Assembly (NCBI GenBank): GCA_022072085.1
Contig: JAJVII010000047.1
Location: forward strand, 35,981-99,980
Length of the DNA: 64,000 nt
Direction of reading: 5' to 3'
Origin: Phycisphaerae bacterium
GTDB lineage: Bacteria > Planctomycetota > Phycisphaerae > JAJVII01
A program made the translations under genes and the position numbers. Under the pieces are notes generated by a model. That model was not told where the DNA came from. It made no database searches and was given only the letters and a program-made list of their open reading frames with translations. Positions 8,599 to 15,630 of the stretch are shown here, one piece after another; positions within the stretch are counted from its first letter, which is position 1; every line of letters begins with the position of its first letter.

Positions 8599-9243
8599 TC
8601 ACCCGTCCGGCCGGCTGGCGGCCTTGTCACGCAGCATCCGCTGTCGCCACGCAGGCCACTGGTCAGGTTGGACCTCGGCCCACAGGCCGGCCCGGGACCG
8701 GCGGGCCCGGGCCTCGATCCCCTTGAACCGCACGAACCGCGGGTGATCGAACCGCAGGTCGGCGTAGGCGCAGCCCTCCTCCAGCAGACGCTCGTTGAGC
8801 ATCGTCCCGTCGGGCAGCCAGACGTACGCCAGCAGCCGGTGCTGGCTGGTGCGGTCCCGCGTGTGCCCGGGAATCAACTCGATGCGGACCTGCTGGCCGT
8901 CGGCGATGGCCTTGGCGAAAGCCGACGCCTCGGGGCCGTAGTAGTCCGGGTCGGCCGAGCGGTCGTCCTTGTAGACCTCGGGCGTGTCGACGCCCCACAG
9001 ACGGACGCGGGTGTGCTCGTGGCGGCCGTCGGGGATGTCCAGGTCCAACGTGTCGCCGTCGACCACGCGGGCGACGCGGAAGGTGCGGTTGTTGTATTGC
9101 TCCAGGTCGTCGCCGGGCCGCCCGAACGCGCCCAGCCGATCAAGCAGCACGGCCAGCCCGGCCAGGAAAATCAGGGCGGCCAGGCTCGCACGGCGGCGGC
9201 TCAGGCGGAATCGCGGCAGACTGGAGACGATGCGGCGGCGCAT
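8599..9243 (-). CDS. Membrane-anchored thermonuclease (SNase-like) family protein
   Basis: 214 aa. A basic N-terminus and one hydrophobic segment (about residues 18-37, ASLAALIFLAGLAVLLDRLG) anchor or export the protein. A staphylococcal nuclease-like OB-fold domain follows: VVDGDTLDLDIPDG (Ca-binding Asp region), RLWGVDTPE, the YGPEAS...A block and the RLLAYVWLPDGTMLNERLLEEG block. Members are secreted phosphodiesterases that cut DNA and RNA. The start is uncertain: 9243 (MRRRIVSS) is preferred for a compact signal anchor, but the in-frame ATG at 9279 adds 12 residues and neither has a clear ribosome site. It sits between lysC and the cimA attenuator. Confidence 0.85.
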   Translation of the reverse strand: MRRRIVSSLPRFRLSRRRASLAALIFLAGLAVLLDRLGAFGRPGDDLEQYNNRTFRVARVVDGDTLDLDIPDGRHEHTRVRLWGVDTPEVYKDDRSADPDYYGPEASAFAKAIADGQQVRIELIPGHTRDRTSQHRLLAYVWLPDGTMLNERLLEEGCAYADLRFDHPRFVRFKGIEARARRSRAGLWAEVQPDQWPAWRQRMLRDKAASRPDG

Positions 9244-9350
9244 GGCCCGAGTGTAGCGGTTGCCCAGCGGCCGGTCCATTGCGCGTTGCAGTCAGGCGGT
9301 GGGCTCGATGGTTTGGCGCGGCGCATGCCGCCTGTCGGCCTACGGTCGCG

Positions 9351-10625
9351 TCACTTGCCCTTGCGTGTCTTGCGGGTGCTCTTGCGTGCCTTGCTCGTCT
9401 TGGTTGCCCCGGCCTTGTGCAGTCCGAAGGCAGCGTGGACGGCGCGCAGGGCCCGGTCGGCTTCGCCCTGGGGGATCAGCGTGGAGATTTTGATATCGCT
9501 GGTGGTGATCATCTCGATGTTAATGTTCTCGCTGGCCAGCGTGGCGAACATCTTGTCCGCGACGCCGCTGTGGCTGCGCATGCCGACGCCGACGACCGAA
9601 ACCTTGGCGATGGTCGGGTCGACGACGATCTCGCCCAGGCCGATTTTCTTCCTGAGTTCCTCCAGCACCAGTTGGCAGGTGTCGAGGTCCTCGTTGGAGA
9701 CGGTGAAGGTCATGTTGGCCGACCCAGCCGCGAACGCCGACTGGACGATATCGTCGACGACGACGTTGCGGGCAGCCAGAGCGCCGAAGATGCGGGCGGC
9801 CATCCCGGGTTTGTGCGGAACGTCCAGGAGGATCAGCCGGGCCAGGTTCTTGGCTACGGATGCGCCGGTGACGACAATGTCTTCCATCATGGGATTTTCC
9901 TTCGTAATCAGCGTGCCGGTGGTGTCGGTGAAGCTGCTCCGCACGTGCACGGGCACGCGGTATTTCATCGCCAGCATGATCGAGCGGTTGTGCATGACGC
10001 CCGCACCCAGGCTGGCCAGTTCGAGCATCTCTTCGTAGCTGATCTGCTCGATCTTCCGCGCGTCGGGAACCAGCCGCGGATCCGCGGTGTAGACGCCGTC
10101 CACGTCGGTGTAGATTTCGCAGACCTTGGCGCCCAGCACGGCCGCCAGCGCGACGGCCGTCGTGTCCGAGGCCCCGCGGCCGAGCGTGGTGATCTCGCCG
10201 CTCTCGGTCACGCCCTGGAAACCGGCGACGATGACGATGCGGCCGTTGTTCAGCTCCCGGGTGATTCGCGAGGCATCGATGCTCTTGATGCGGGCCTTGG
10301 TGTAGACTGCTTCGCTGAGCAGTCCGATCTGCCCGCCGGTCTGACTGATCGCCTCGTGGCCGAGCTTGTGGATCGCCATCGCCATCAGGGCGATGGACTC
10401 CTGCTCGCCGGTGGCCAGCAGGACCGCCAGCTCGCGGGTCGGCGGCTTGGGCGAAATCTCCTGGGCCAGGGCGATGAGTTCGTCGGTGCGATGCCCGCGG
10501 GCCGACACGACGACAACCACCTGCTGGCCGGACTCCTTGGCCTTGACGACCCGCCTGGCCGCCCGGGCAATCCGCTCGGCGTCGGCGACGCTCGTGCCGC
10601 CGAACTTCATGACGATGGTGGACAT
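9351..10625 (-). CDS. lysC: Aspartate kinase (monofunctional, ACT-regulated)
   Basis: 424 aa. Phosphorylates aspartate, the entry step to Lys, Met and Thr. The N-terminus IVMKFGGTSV is the kinase signature, TTLGRGASDTTAVALA and DVDGVYTADPR are catalytic-domain blocks, and two ACT domains (about 265-400) provide feedback control. The C-terminus is a basic tail (about 20 residues of Lys/Arg/Ser/Thr) beyond the usual end. The start at 10625 (MSTIVMK) has GAGG about 9 bases upstream. It has its own promoter (TTCACA/TATAAT, 10688-10661). It is downstream of hom and the putative homoserine kinase, so three of the steps from aspartate to O-phosphohomoserine are clustered. Confidence 0.97.
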   Translation of the reverse strand: MSTIVMKFGGTSVADAERIARAARRVVKAKESGQQVVVVVSARGHRTDELIALAQEISPKPPTRELAVLLATGEQESIALMAMAIHKLGHEAISQTGGQIGLLSEAVYTKARIKSIDASRITRELNNGRIVIVAGFQGVTESGEITTLGRGASDTTAVALAAVLGAKVCEIYTDVDGVYTADPRLVPDARKIEQISYEEMLELASLGAGVMHNRSIMLAMKYRVPVHVRSSFTDTTGTLITKENPMMEDIVVTGASVAKNLARLILLDVPHKPGMAARIFGALAARNVVVDDIVQSAFAAGSANMTFTVSNEDLDTCQLVLEELRKKIGLGEIVVDPTIAKVSVVGVGMRSHSGVADKMFATLASENINIEMITTSDIKISTLIPQGEADRALRAVHAAFGLHKAGATKTSKARKSTRKTRKGK

Positions 10626-10660
10626 GGTCCGATCCTCACTCGTGGTGTTCAAAGGCGGAA

Positions 10661-10688
10661 ATTATACCCTGTCCCCGGCGGTTGTGAA
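10661..10688 (-). promoter_or_regulatory. lysC promoter
   Basis: On the minus strand, TTCACA (10688-10683), 16-base spacer and a perfect TATAAT (10666-10661). The predicted start near 10654 leaves a short leader carrying the lysC ribosome site. The same TTCACA/TATAAT pair precedes the radical SAM gene at 19286. Confidence 0.6.
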
Positions 10689-10715
10689 GTGGGTCGGTTG
10701 CGGGCGCCCCGCGGG

Positions 10716-11912
10716 TCATGGCTTGAGGAAGTATTCCATCAGCTCGTGGCCGTTGGCGACGTGCAGGTCGGCGCGGGCGGCCGCCTCCTCGGTGAAGGGG
10801 AGGTCCAGCACGCTGACCACGCGGGCGCCGGCGATGGCCCAGGGGACCGGCTCGCGGGTGTGCGAGCGAACGCGGACCGGCGTGGGGTGGTCGGGCATGA
10901 TGAGGAACCGCCAGCCGTCAGCCCCGAAGGTCGCCAGTTTCTCGGCCACCGGCCCGACGATGTGCTTGTCGATCGCCTCCAGCGCGGCAACCTTGGCACG
11001 GGCGTTGCCCTCGTGGCCGGCCTCGTCGGGGGCCTCGACGTGCACACAGACGATGTCGTAATCGTCCAACGCTTCGACGGCGGCCTGGCCCTTGCCGGCG
11101 TAGTTCGTGTCGAGGTAGCCGGTCGCGCCGTCGACCTCGATTGTCGGCCAGCCGATCAGCCGGGCGATGCCGCGCACGAGGTCCACGGCCGTGATGGCCG
11201 CCCCGCGCAGGCCAAACCGCTCCTGGAAACTGGGCAGCCTCGGCTGCTGTCCCTGGCCCCAGAGCCAGATCGCGGTGGCCGGGTTCTCGCCCAGGTCGGC
11301 GCGGACGCGGTTGATCTCGTGGTGGCTCAGGATGTCGGCTGCCCGCTGGGTCAGCGTGCGGATGACGTCGCTGCCGGGGCCGCGCGGGCCGTACTCGGCA
11401 ACAGGCTGGTCGAGGATGTCGTGCGGCGGCGTGGTCTGGGCGGTCATCTCGTCGCGGACGTTTCGGAAGACGACCAGGTGGCGGTAGCTGACCCCGGCGA
11501 TGAACTGCACGTGCGAGCCGCCGAGCTGGCGGTTGAGTTCCTCCAGCAGGGCAGCCGCCTCGCCGCTGGGGATGTGCCCCGCGGCGTAGTCCTCCATCCG
11601 TCCGTCGATGATCGTGACGAGGTTGCAGCGGAAGACCCAGTCGTTGGGCCCCAGCTCGATGCCGCGGGCGGCCGCCTCCAGCGGCGCCCGGCCGGGGTAG
11701 GCCTTGGTCGGGTCGTAGCCGAGCAGGCTGAGCGTGGCCACGTCCGAGCCGGGCGTCATGCTGGCCGGCACGTTGCAGCTTGTGCCGACGCGGCCGCTGG
11801 CGGCCAGCCGCGTGGTGTTCGGCATGTGCGCCGCCGCCAGGGGCGTACGCCCGTCGAGAATCTCCAGCGGCTCGTCAGCCGCCCCGTCGGGAATGATGAT
11901 GGCGTATTTCAT
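10716..11912 (-). CDS. Phosphoglycerate mutase-like metalloenzyme, probable homoserine kinase
   Basis: 398 aa, alkaline-phosphatase superfamily, archaeal-type cofactor-independent phosphoglycerate mutase (ApgM) relative. The start MKYAIIIPDGAADEP holds the metal-binding Asp; ASMTPGSDVATLSLLGYDP contains the catalytic Ser region, and VHVEAPDEAGHEG, IMPDHPTP give the remaining metal ligands. A subfamily of these proteins, found beside threonine genes in bacteria lacking ThrB, has been proposed to phosphorylate homoserine. Here it lies directly between hom and lysC, which supports that reading over glycolysis. No classical GHMP-type ThrB is present in the window. Start ATG 11912; the upstream spacer is made of repeat family A. 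Confidence 0.75.
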   Translation of the reverse strand: MKYAIIIPDGAADEPLEILDGRTPLAAAHMPNTTRLAASGRVGTSCNVPASMTPGSDVATLSLLGYDPTKAYPGRAPLEAAARGIELGPNDWVFRCNLVTIIDGRMEDYAAGHIPSGEAAALLEELNRQLGGSHVQFIAGVSYRHLVVFRNVRDEMTAQTTPPHDILDQPVAEYGPRGPGSDVIRTLTQRAADILSHHEINRVRADLGENPATAIWLWGQGQQPRLPSFQERFGLRGAAITAVDLVRGIARLIGWPTIEVDGATGYLDTNYAGKGQAAVEALDDYDIVCVHVEAPDEAGHEGNARAKVAALEAIDKHIVGPVAEKLATFGADGWRFLIMPDHPTPVRVRSHTREPVPWAIAGARVVSVLDLPFTEEAAARADLHVANGHELMEYFLKP

Positions 11913-11913
11913 G

Positions 11914-11950
11914 TCAGGGGCCAGGGGTCAGGGGCTAGAGGCTAGTTTCA
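11914..11950. repeat. Intergenic repeat family A, copy between the PGM-like gene and hom
   Basis: A run of near-identical 8-10 base words (CAGGGGCCAGGGGTCAG, then GGCTAGAGGCTAGTTTCA). The last part recurs almost exactly at 15560-15580. It fills most of the spacer between the hom stop and the next start, in the place where a ribosome site would normally be. Confidence 0.7.
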
Positions 11951-11970
11951 GATGCCCGATTCAAAGCGAT

Positions 11971-13311
11971 TCAATCCTTCCTGTGCCATGTGTCGGACGT
12001 GTCCAGGGCCTCGTCGGGCATCTCCAGAACGCGGAACCAAACCGGCGGAGCCTTCACTACGTTCAGCCGGGCGATTTGCTCGATGGCCTGCCGCAGGTCG
12101 CCTTCGCGGGCCAGGTGCGTCGTGATGACGATCGGTACCGTGCCGCCGGCTGCGACCTCCTTCTGGAGCAGGCCCGACAGGCTGATCCCGCAGTCGCCGA
12201 AGATCTTCGTCACCTGGGCCATCACGCCCGGGCGGTCCACGACGGTCAGACGCACGTAACATCGGCTGAAGAGCTGGTCAGTGTCCACGATTTGGGCGGC
12301 CTGCGTCTTCCCTGGCCAGATGCGCAGCGTCTGGAACCGCCGATGGGCGTGGCCCAGCGCGATGTCCACGATGTCGCTGACGACGGCCGACGCGGTCGGA
12401 CTCTGGCCGGCGCCTCGGCCGAGCAGCAGGACGTGTCCTGTCGCGTGGCCGAAGATGGAAATCGCGTTGAACGGGCCCTTTACGTGGGCGAGTTGGTTGC
12501 TGCGCGGCACCAGAGCCGGGTGGACGCGGAGCATGATGCCCTCGCCGACACGCTGGGCGGCGGCGATGAGCTTGATCGTATAACCCAACTCGCGGGCGTA
12601 AAGGATGTCGTCCAGGGCCAGCCCGGCAATGCCCTCAATGGGCACCGAGTCCAAGTCGATGTCGGCGCCGAAGGCGATGGCGGCGATGATCGCGATCTTG
12701 TGGCCGGCGTCGATGCCCTGCACGTCGAAGGAGGGGTCGGCCTCGGCGTAGCCGGCGGCCTGGGCCTCAGCCAACGCCTGGGCGTACGGCTTGTCCTGGT
12801 CGCTCATCTCCGTGAGGATGTAGTTGGCGGTCCCGTTGAGAATGCCATAGATCGCGTTGATGCGGTTGGCCACCAGCCCATCGCGCAGGCTGACGAACAG
12901 GGGGACGCCGCCGGCGCAGCTGGCCTCGAAGCCGATGCACCCGCCGGCCTGGTGGGCAAGCGTGAAGAGTTCCTTGCCGTGCTTGGCCAGCATGGCCTTG
13001 TTCGCGGTGACCAGCGATCGGCCGCTCTTGAGTATCTCGCGGGCGCAGGTCAGGGCGAACCCGTCGCCGCCGATCAATTCGCAGACGATCTGAACGTCCG
13101 GATCGGCCAGGATCGGGGCGAGCGAATCGACCCACTTGGCCGACGCCAGGGCCTCGCGGGCCCGCGGGTTGGCCTGCTTGGCCAGCACGTAGCGGACCTT
13201 GACGTTCAGGCCCGTGCGCTGAGCGATATAGTCCGCGTCCTCGGTGAGCAGCCGGGCCACCCCGCTACCGACGGTTCCGCAACCCAAAAGTGCAATTGGC
13301 ACGTTCTGCAT
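11971..13311 (-). CDS. hom: Homoserine dehydrogenase
   Basis: 446 aa. Reduces aspartate semialdehyde to homoserine. The N-terminal NAD(P)-binding GCGTVGSGVARLL, the central catalytic region (GILNGTANYILTEM, EADPSFDVQGIDAGHKIAIIA) and a C-terminal ACT domain (about 365-440, YVRLTVVDRPGVMAQVTKIFGD) are in the usual order and length. The start at 13311 (MQNVPIALLG) is chosen because the longer reading translates repeat-family A words. No ribosome site is visible before it, since the upstream spacer is pure repeat. Confidence 0.96.
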   Translation of the reverse strand: MQNVPIALLGCGTVGSGVARLLTEDADYIAQRTGLNVKVRYVLAKQANPRAREALASAKWVDSLAPILADPDVQIVCELIGGDGFALTCAREILKSGRSLVTANKAMLAKHGKELFTLAHQAGGCIGFEASCAGGVPLFVSLRDGLVANRINAIYGILNGTANYILTEMSDQDKPYAQALAEAQAAGYAEADPSFDVQGIDAGHKIAIIAAIAFGADIDLDSVPIEGIAGLALDDILYARELGYTIKLIAAAQRVGEGIMLRVHPALVPRSNQLAHVKGPFNAISIFGHATGHVLLLGRGAGQSPTASAVVSDIVDIALGHAHRRFQTLRIWPGKTQAAQIVDTDQLFSRCYVRLTVVDRPGVMAQVTKIFGDCGISLSGLLQKEVAAGGTVPIVITTHLAREGDLRQAIEQIARLNVVKAPPVWFRVLEMPDEALDTSDTWHRKD

Positions 13312-13358
13312 GGTGATCAGTGGCTCGTGGCTAGTGGTCAGTGGCTCGTGAAGCGTGG
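13312..13358. repeat. Intergenic repeat family A, copy on the hom side of the four-helix-bundle gene
   Basis: Repeated words GTGGCTCGTGGCTAGTGG, then TCAGTGGCTCGTGAAG. The complementary wording appears on the other side of the four-helix-bundle gene (13761-13790), so the gene is bracketed by inverted copies. Confidence 0.7.
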
Positions 13359-13745
13359 TCATGAACTCCGCTGCGGCGATCGAGAGCGAAGGGCCCGCAT
13401 CAGGCCGTTCACCAGCATGGCTATATCCCGCAGGACCGAAAGGGCCGCAGCCGACTGCTCCTTCGTTACGAAGTTCAGACGTTCCGCAATCATTAACTGC
13501 GTTTCAACTTCGGCCAACGACGCCCGGGCGATTGACAAATGTCGCAGAAAATCCGGAGTCGATGTCCGGCTCTGTCCTTCCGCAATGTTCGACGGGACAG
13601 ACACCGCCGCCCGTCGCACCTGGCTGGTGAGCCCGAACTGCTCAGCACGCGGGAATCGCTCGCTCAGGCGGTAGACCTCTTCGACCAGGTCCATGGCCTT
13701 CTGCCAGGCTATCAGATCCTGAAACCGTTTGACCGCTGCGCCCAT
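13359..13745 (-). CDS. Four-helix-bundle protein of the S23 / 23S rRNA intervening-sequence family
   Basis: 128 aa. The wording FQDLIAWQKAMDLVEEVYRLSERFP...GLTSQVRRAAVSVPSNIAEGQ is the hallmark of the S23/IVP family, small all-helical proteins first found inside 23S rRNA intervening sequences and related in fold to the Avd protein of diversity-generating retroelements. Cellular function is unknown. Here it is a stand-alone gene inside an amino-acid biosynthesis run (ilvC to hom), flanked by inverted copies of repeat family A. No rRNA sequence or reverse transcriptase is nearby. Start ATG 13745 with a GGGGA-type ribosome site about 7 bases upstream. It looks like a late insertion into the operon. 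Confidence 0.9.
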   Translation of the reverse strand: MGAAVKRFQDLIAWQKAMDLVEEVYRLSERFPRAEQFGLTSQVRRAAVSVPSNIAEGQSRTSTPDFLRHLSIARASLAEVETQLMIAERLNFVTKEQSAAALSVLRDIAMLVNGLMRALRSRSPQRSS

Positions 13746-13760
13746 TGCCCGTCCCCGCCG

Positions 13761-13790
13761 TTAACGAGCCACTAGCCACAAGCCACAGGT
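13761..13790. repeat. Intergenic repeat family A, copy on the ilvC side of the four-helix-bundle gene
   Basis: GAGCCACTAGCCACAAGCC and ACAGGTCAC. Its reverse complement (GTGGCTTGTGGCTAGTGGC) matches the copy at 13312-13358, making an inverted pair around the four-helix-bundle gene. It runs up to the ilvC stop codon. Confidence 0.65.
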
Positions 13791-14821
13791 CACTTCTTCC
13801 GAATCACTTTCGCCTTGATCCAGGGCATCATGGCACGCAGCTTCTGGCCGACGGCCTCGATGGGGTGATCGGCCTGGTCGGCCAGCATGCGGCGGTAGTT
13901 CTTCATACCGCCTTCGTACTCGGCCCGCCACTGCCTGGCGAACTGGGCGGACTGGACCTCCTTGAGGATCTTCTTCAGCTCAGCCCGCACGTGGGCGTCC
14001 ACGACCCGCGGCCCGCGGGTCAGGTCGCCGTAGGTGGCCGTGTTGCTCACGCTGTAGCGCATGTAGTTGATGCCGCCCTGGTAGATCAGGTCGACGATCA
14101 GCTTGAGCTCGTGGCAGCACTCGTAGTAGGCCAACTCCGGCGGATAGCCCGCGTCGGTCAGCGTCTCGAAGGTCGCGTGGATCAGCGCCGCGACGCCGCC
14201 GCAGAGGATCGACTGTTCGCCGAACAGGTCGGTTTCGGTCTCGTCTTTGAAAGTCGTCTGCAAGGCCCCGGCCTTCGTCCCGCCGATGCCTCGGGCCCAC
14301 GCCAGCGCCAGCGGCAGGGCCTTGCCGGAAGCGTCCTGCTCGACGGCCACCAGCACGGGCACGCCGTTGCCGCTCTCGAACTCGCGGCGGACCAGATGGC
14401 CCGGGCCCTTGGGCGCGACCATGATCACGTCCACATCCTTGGGCGGGTCGATCGTGCGGAAGTGGATGTTGAACCCGTGCGTGAAGCCCAGCGCCTGCCC
14501 CGGGCGCAAGTGCGGGGCGACCTTGGCGGCGTAGAGTCCGGGGGCGACCTCGTCGGGCACGCACATGAGGATCAGGTCGGCTTTGCGGACGACGTCCTCG
14601 ACCTTCATGGGCGTGAAGCCGTGCTTCTTGGCCAGTCGGCCGTTGTCGGAGTTGGCGCGGTTGGCAACGATGACCTTCACGCCGCTGTCGCGGAGGTTGA
14701 GGGCGTGGGCGTGGCCCTGGCTGCCGTAGCCGATCACGCCGACGGTGCGGCGCTTCAGGGCGGCCATCTTCGCGTCCTTGTTGTACCAGATCTTCACGGC
14801 GGCGGACTTCTTCTTGGCCAT
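13790..14821 (-). CDS. ilvC: Ketol-acid reductoisomerase (class I)
   Basis: 343 aa. Isomerises and reduces acetolactate or acetohydroxybutyrate with NADPH and Mg2+ in valine, leucine and isoleucine synthesis. The Rossmann motif GYGSQGHAHALNLRDSG, the GPGHLVRREFESGNGVPVLVAVEQDASG region and the Mg-binding DLFGEQSILCGG / ELAYYECCHELKLIVDLIY blocks are intact; length is that of the short class I enzyme. ATG 14821 is the start (AGGAG eight bases upstream), rather than the adjacent in-frame GTG at 14824. A TATAAA at 14870-14865 may be its -10 box, but no -35 is obvious. Confidence 0.97.
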   Translation of the reverse strand: MAKKKSAAVKIWYNKDAKMAALKRRTVGVIGYGSQGHAHALNLRDSGVKVIVANRANSDNGRLAKKHGFTPMKVEDVVRKADLILMCVPDEVAPGLYAAKVAPHLRPGQALGFTHGFNIHFRTIDPPKDVDVIMVAPKGPGHLVRREFESGNGVPVLVAVEQDASGKALPLALAWARGIGGTKAGALQTTFKDETETDLFGEQSILCGGVAALIHATFETLTDAGYPPELAYYECCHELKLIVDLIYQGGINYMRYSVSNTATYGDLTRGPRVVDAHVRAELKKILKEVQSAQFARQWRAEYEGGMKNYRRMLADQADHPIEAVGQKLRAMMPWIKAKVIRKK

Positions 14822-14902
14822 CACGGGGCTCCTGATTTCAGACCTTATGTGTCAAAGCGACCATTTTATAGCGAACGGGGCAGTTGTCCACAGGCGGCGG
14901 GG

Positions 14903-15030
14903 CAATGTCGAATGTCGAATTCCGAATGTCGAATGACTGACGAATCGCGAATCCCGAATGACGAAGGGGCGCGTGCCGCGTGTTCCATTCGCCATTGGGC
15001 ATTCGAAATTGGCTCGTCAGTCGGAATTCG
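14903..15030. repeat. Intergenic repeat family B (GAATGTCGAAT words) between ilvC and ilvN
   Basis: Tandem and inverted copies of GAATGTCGAAT-type words (AATGTCGAATGTCGAATTCC, CGAATGACTGACGAATC, CGAATCCCGAATGACG). The right part (CTCGTCAGTCGGAATTCG) is complementary to the left, so the block could fold on itself. It extends into the last codons of ilvN. Confidence 0.7.
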
Positions 15031-15541
15031 TCGTCCCTGATTTCTCCTCGGTCGGCCCGTCCGGCTGAGGGGTCCGGGGCATTGCGATCACGCCGGTGCG
15101 GGCCAGCGACGAGATGCCGTAGGGGCGGCAGAGATTGATGAACGCCTCGATCTTCTTCTCCGGGCCGGTCAGCTCGATCATCATGTGCCGGGCGCCGATG
15201 TCGACCACCTTGCCGCGGAACAGCTCGACGAGGTCCACGATCTCGGCCCGTCGGCCGGGCGGGGTCTGCACCGAGATCAGCATCAGGTCGCGCTCGACGA
15301 TGTCCTCGTCGGCGTGGTCGCGGACCTTGAGGACGTGAACCAGCTTGTCGAGCTGCTTGCGGATCTGCTGGATGATTGCGTCCTCGCCTTTGGCGACCAG
15401 GGTCAGCCGCGAGACGGCCGGGTCCTCGGTCCGCCCGACGACCAGCGAATCGATGTTGTAGCCGCGGGCCGCGAACATGCCGGCCACGTGGGCCAGCACG
15501 CCGGGCTCGTTCTCCACCAGTGCGCTGATGAGGTGTTTCAT
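15017..15541 (-). CDS. ilvN: Acetolactate synthase small (regulatory) subunit
   Basis: 174 aa. An N-terminal ACT domain (about residues 4-75, LISALVENEPGVLAHVAGMFAARGYNIDSLVVG) binds valine and confers feedback inhibition on IlvB; the C-terminal half (RDLMLISVQTPPGRRAEIVDLVELFRGKVVDIG...) is the usual catalytic-subunit activator domain. The last residues (TTNSD) are encoded within repeat family B, suggesting the original 3' end was overwritten. Start ATG 15541; the 89-bp gap to ilvB is repeat family A and offers no ribosome site of normal strength. Confidence 0.95.
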   Translation of the reverse strand: MKHLISALVENEPGVLAHVAGMFAARGYNIDSLVVGRTEDPAVSRLTLVAKGEDAIIQQIRKQLDKLVHVLKVRDHADEDIVERDLMLISVQTPPGRRAEIVDLVELFRGKVVDIGARHMMIELTGPEKKIEAFINLCRPYGISSLARTGVIAMPRTPQPDGPTEEKSGTTNSD

Positions 15542-15630
15542 GGCAGGGACCAGAGGCTAGGGGCTAGAGGCCAGTTTCAAGAGGGGCGTCGGGAAGCTAG
15601 CCTCTAGCCTCTAGTCCCTGGCCCCTGGGG
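15542..15630. repeat. Intergenic repeat family A, inverted block between ilvN and ilvB
   Basis: The left half (CCAGAGGCTAGGGGCTAGAG) and right half (CTAGCCTCTAGCCTCTAGTC) are reverse complements around a 20-base centre, so the whole gap can form a long hairpin. GGCTAGAGGCCAGTTTCA matches the copy at 11931-11950. Confidence 0.75.

Noticed and set aside
9279..11945. An 888-codon plus-strand frame antisense to lysC and the PGM-like gene
   Set aside because: Shadow of two strongly supported minus-strand genes; composition is Asp/Val/Gly-biased as expected for antisense of GC-rich codons.
14903..15030. Repeats considered as a CRISPR array
   Set aside because: Units are short, of irregular spacing, in both orientations, with no constant repeat length or unique spacers, and no cas genes are present.
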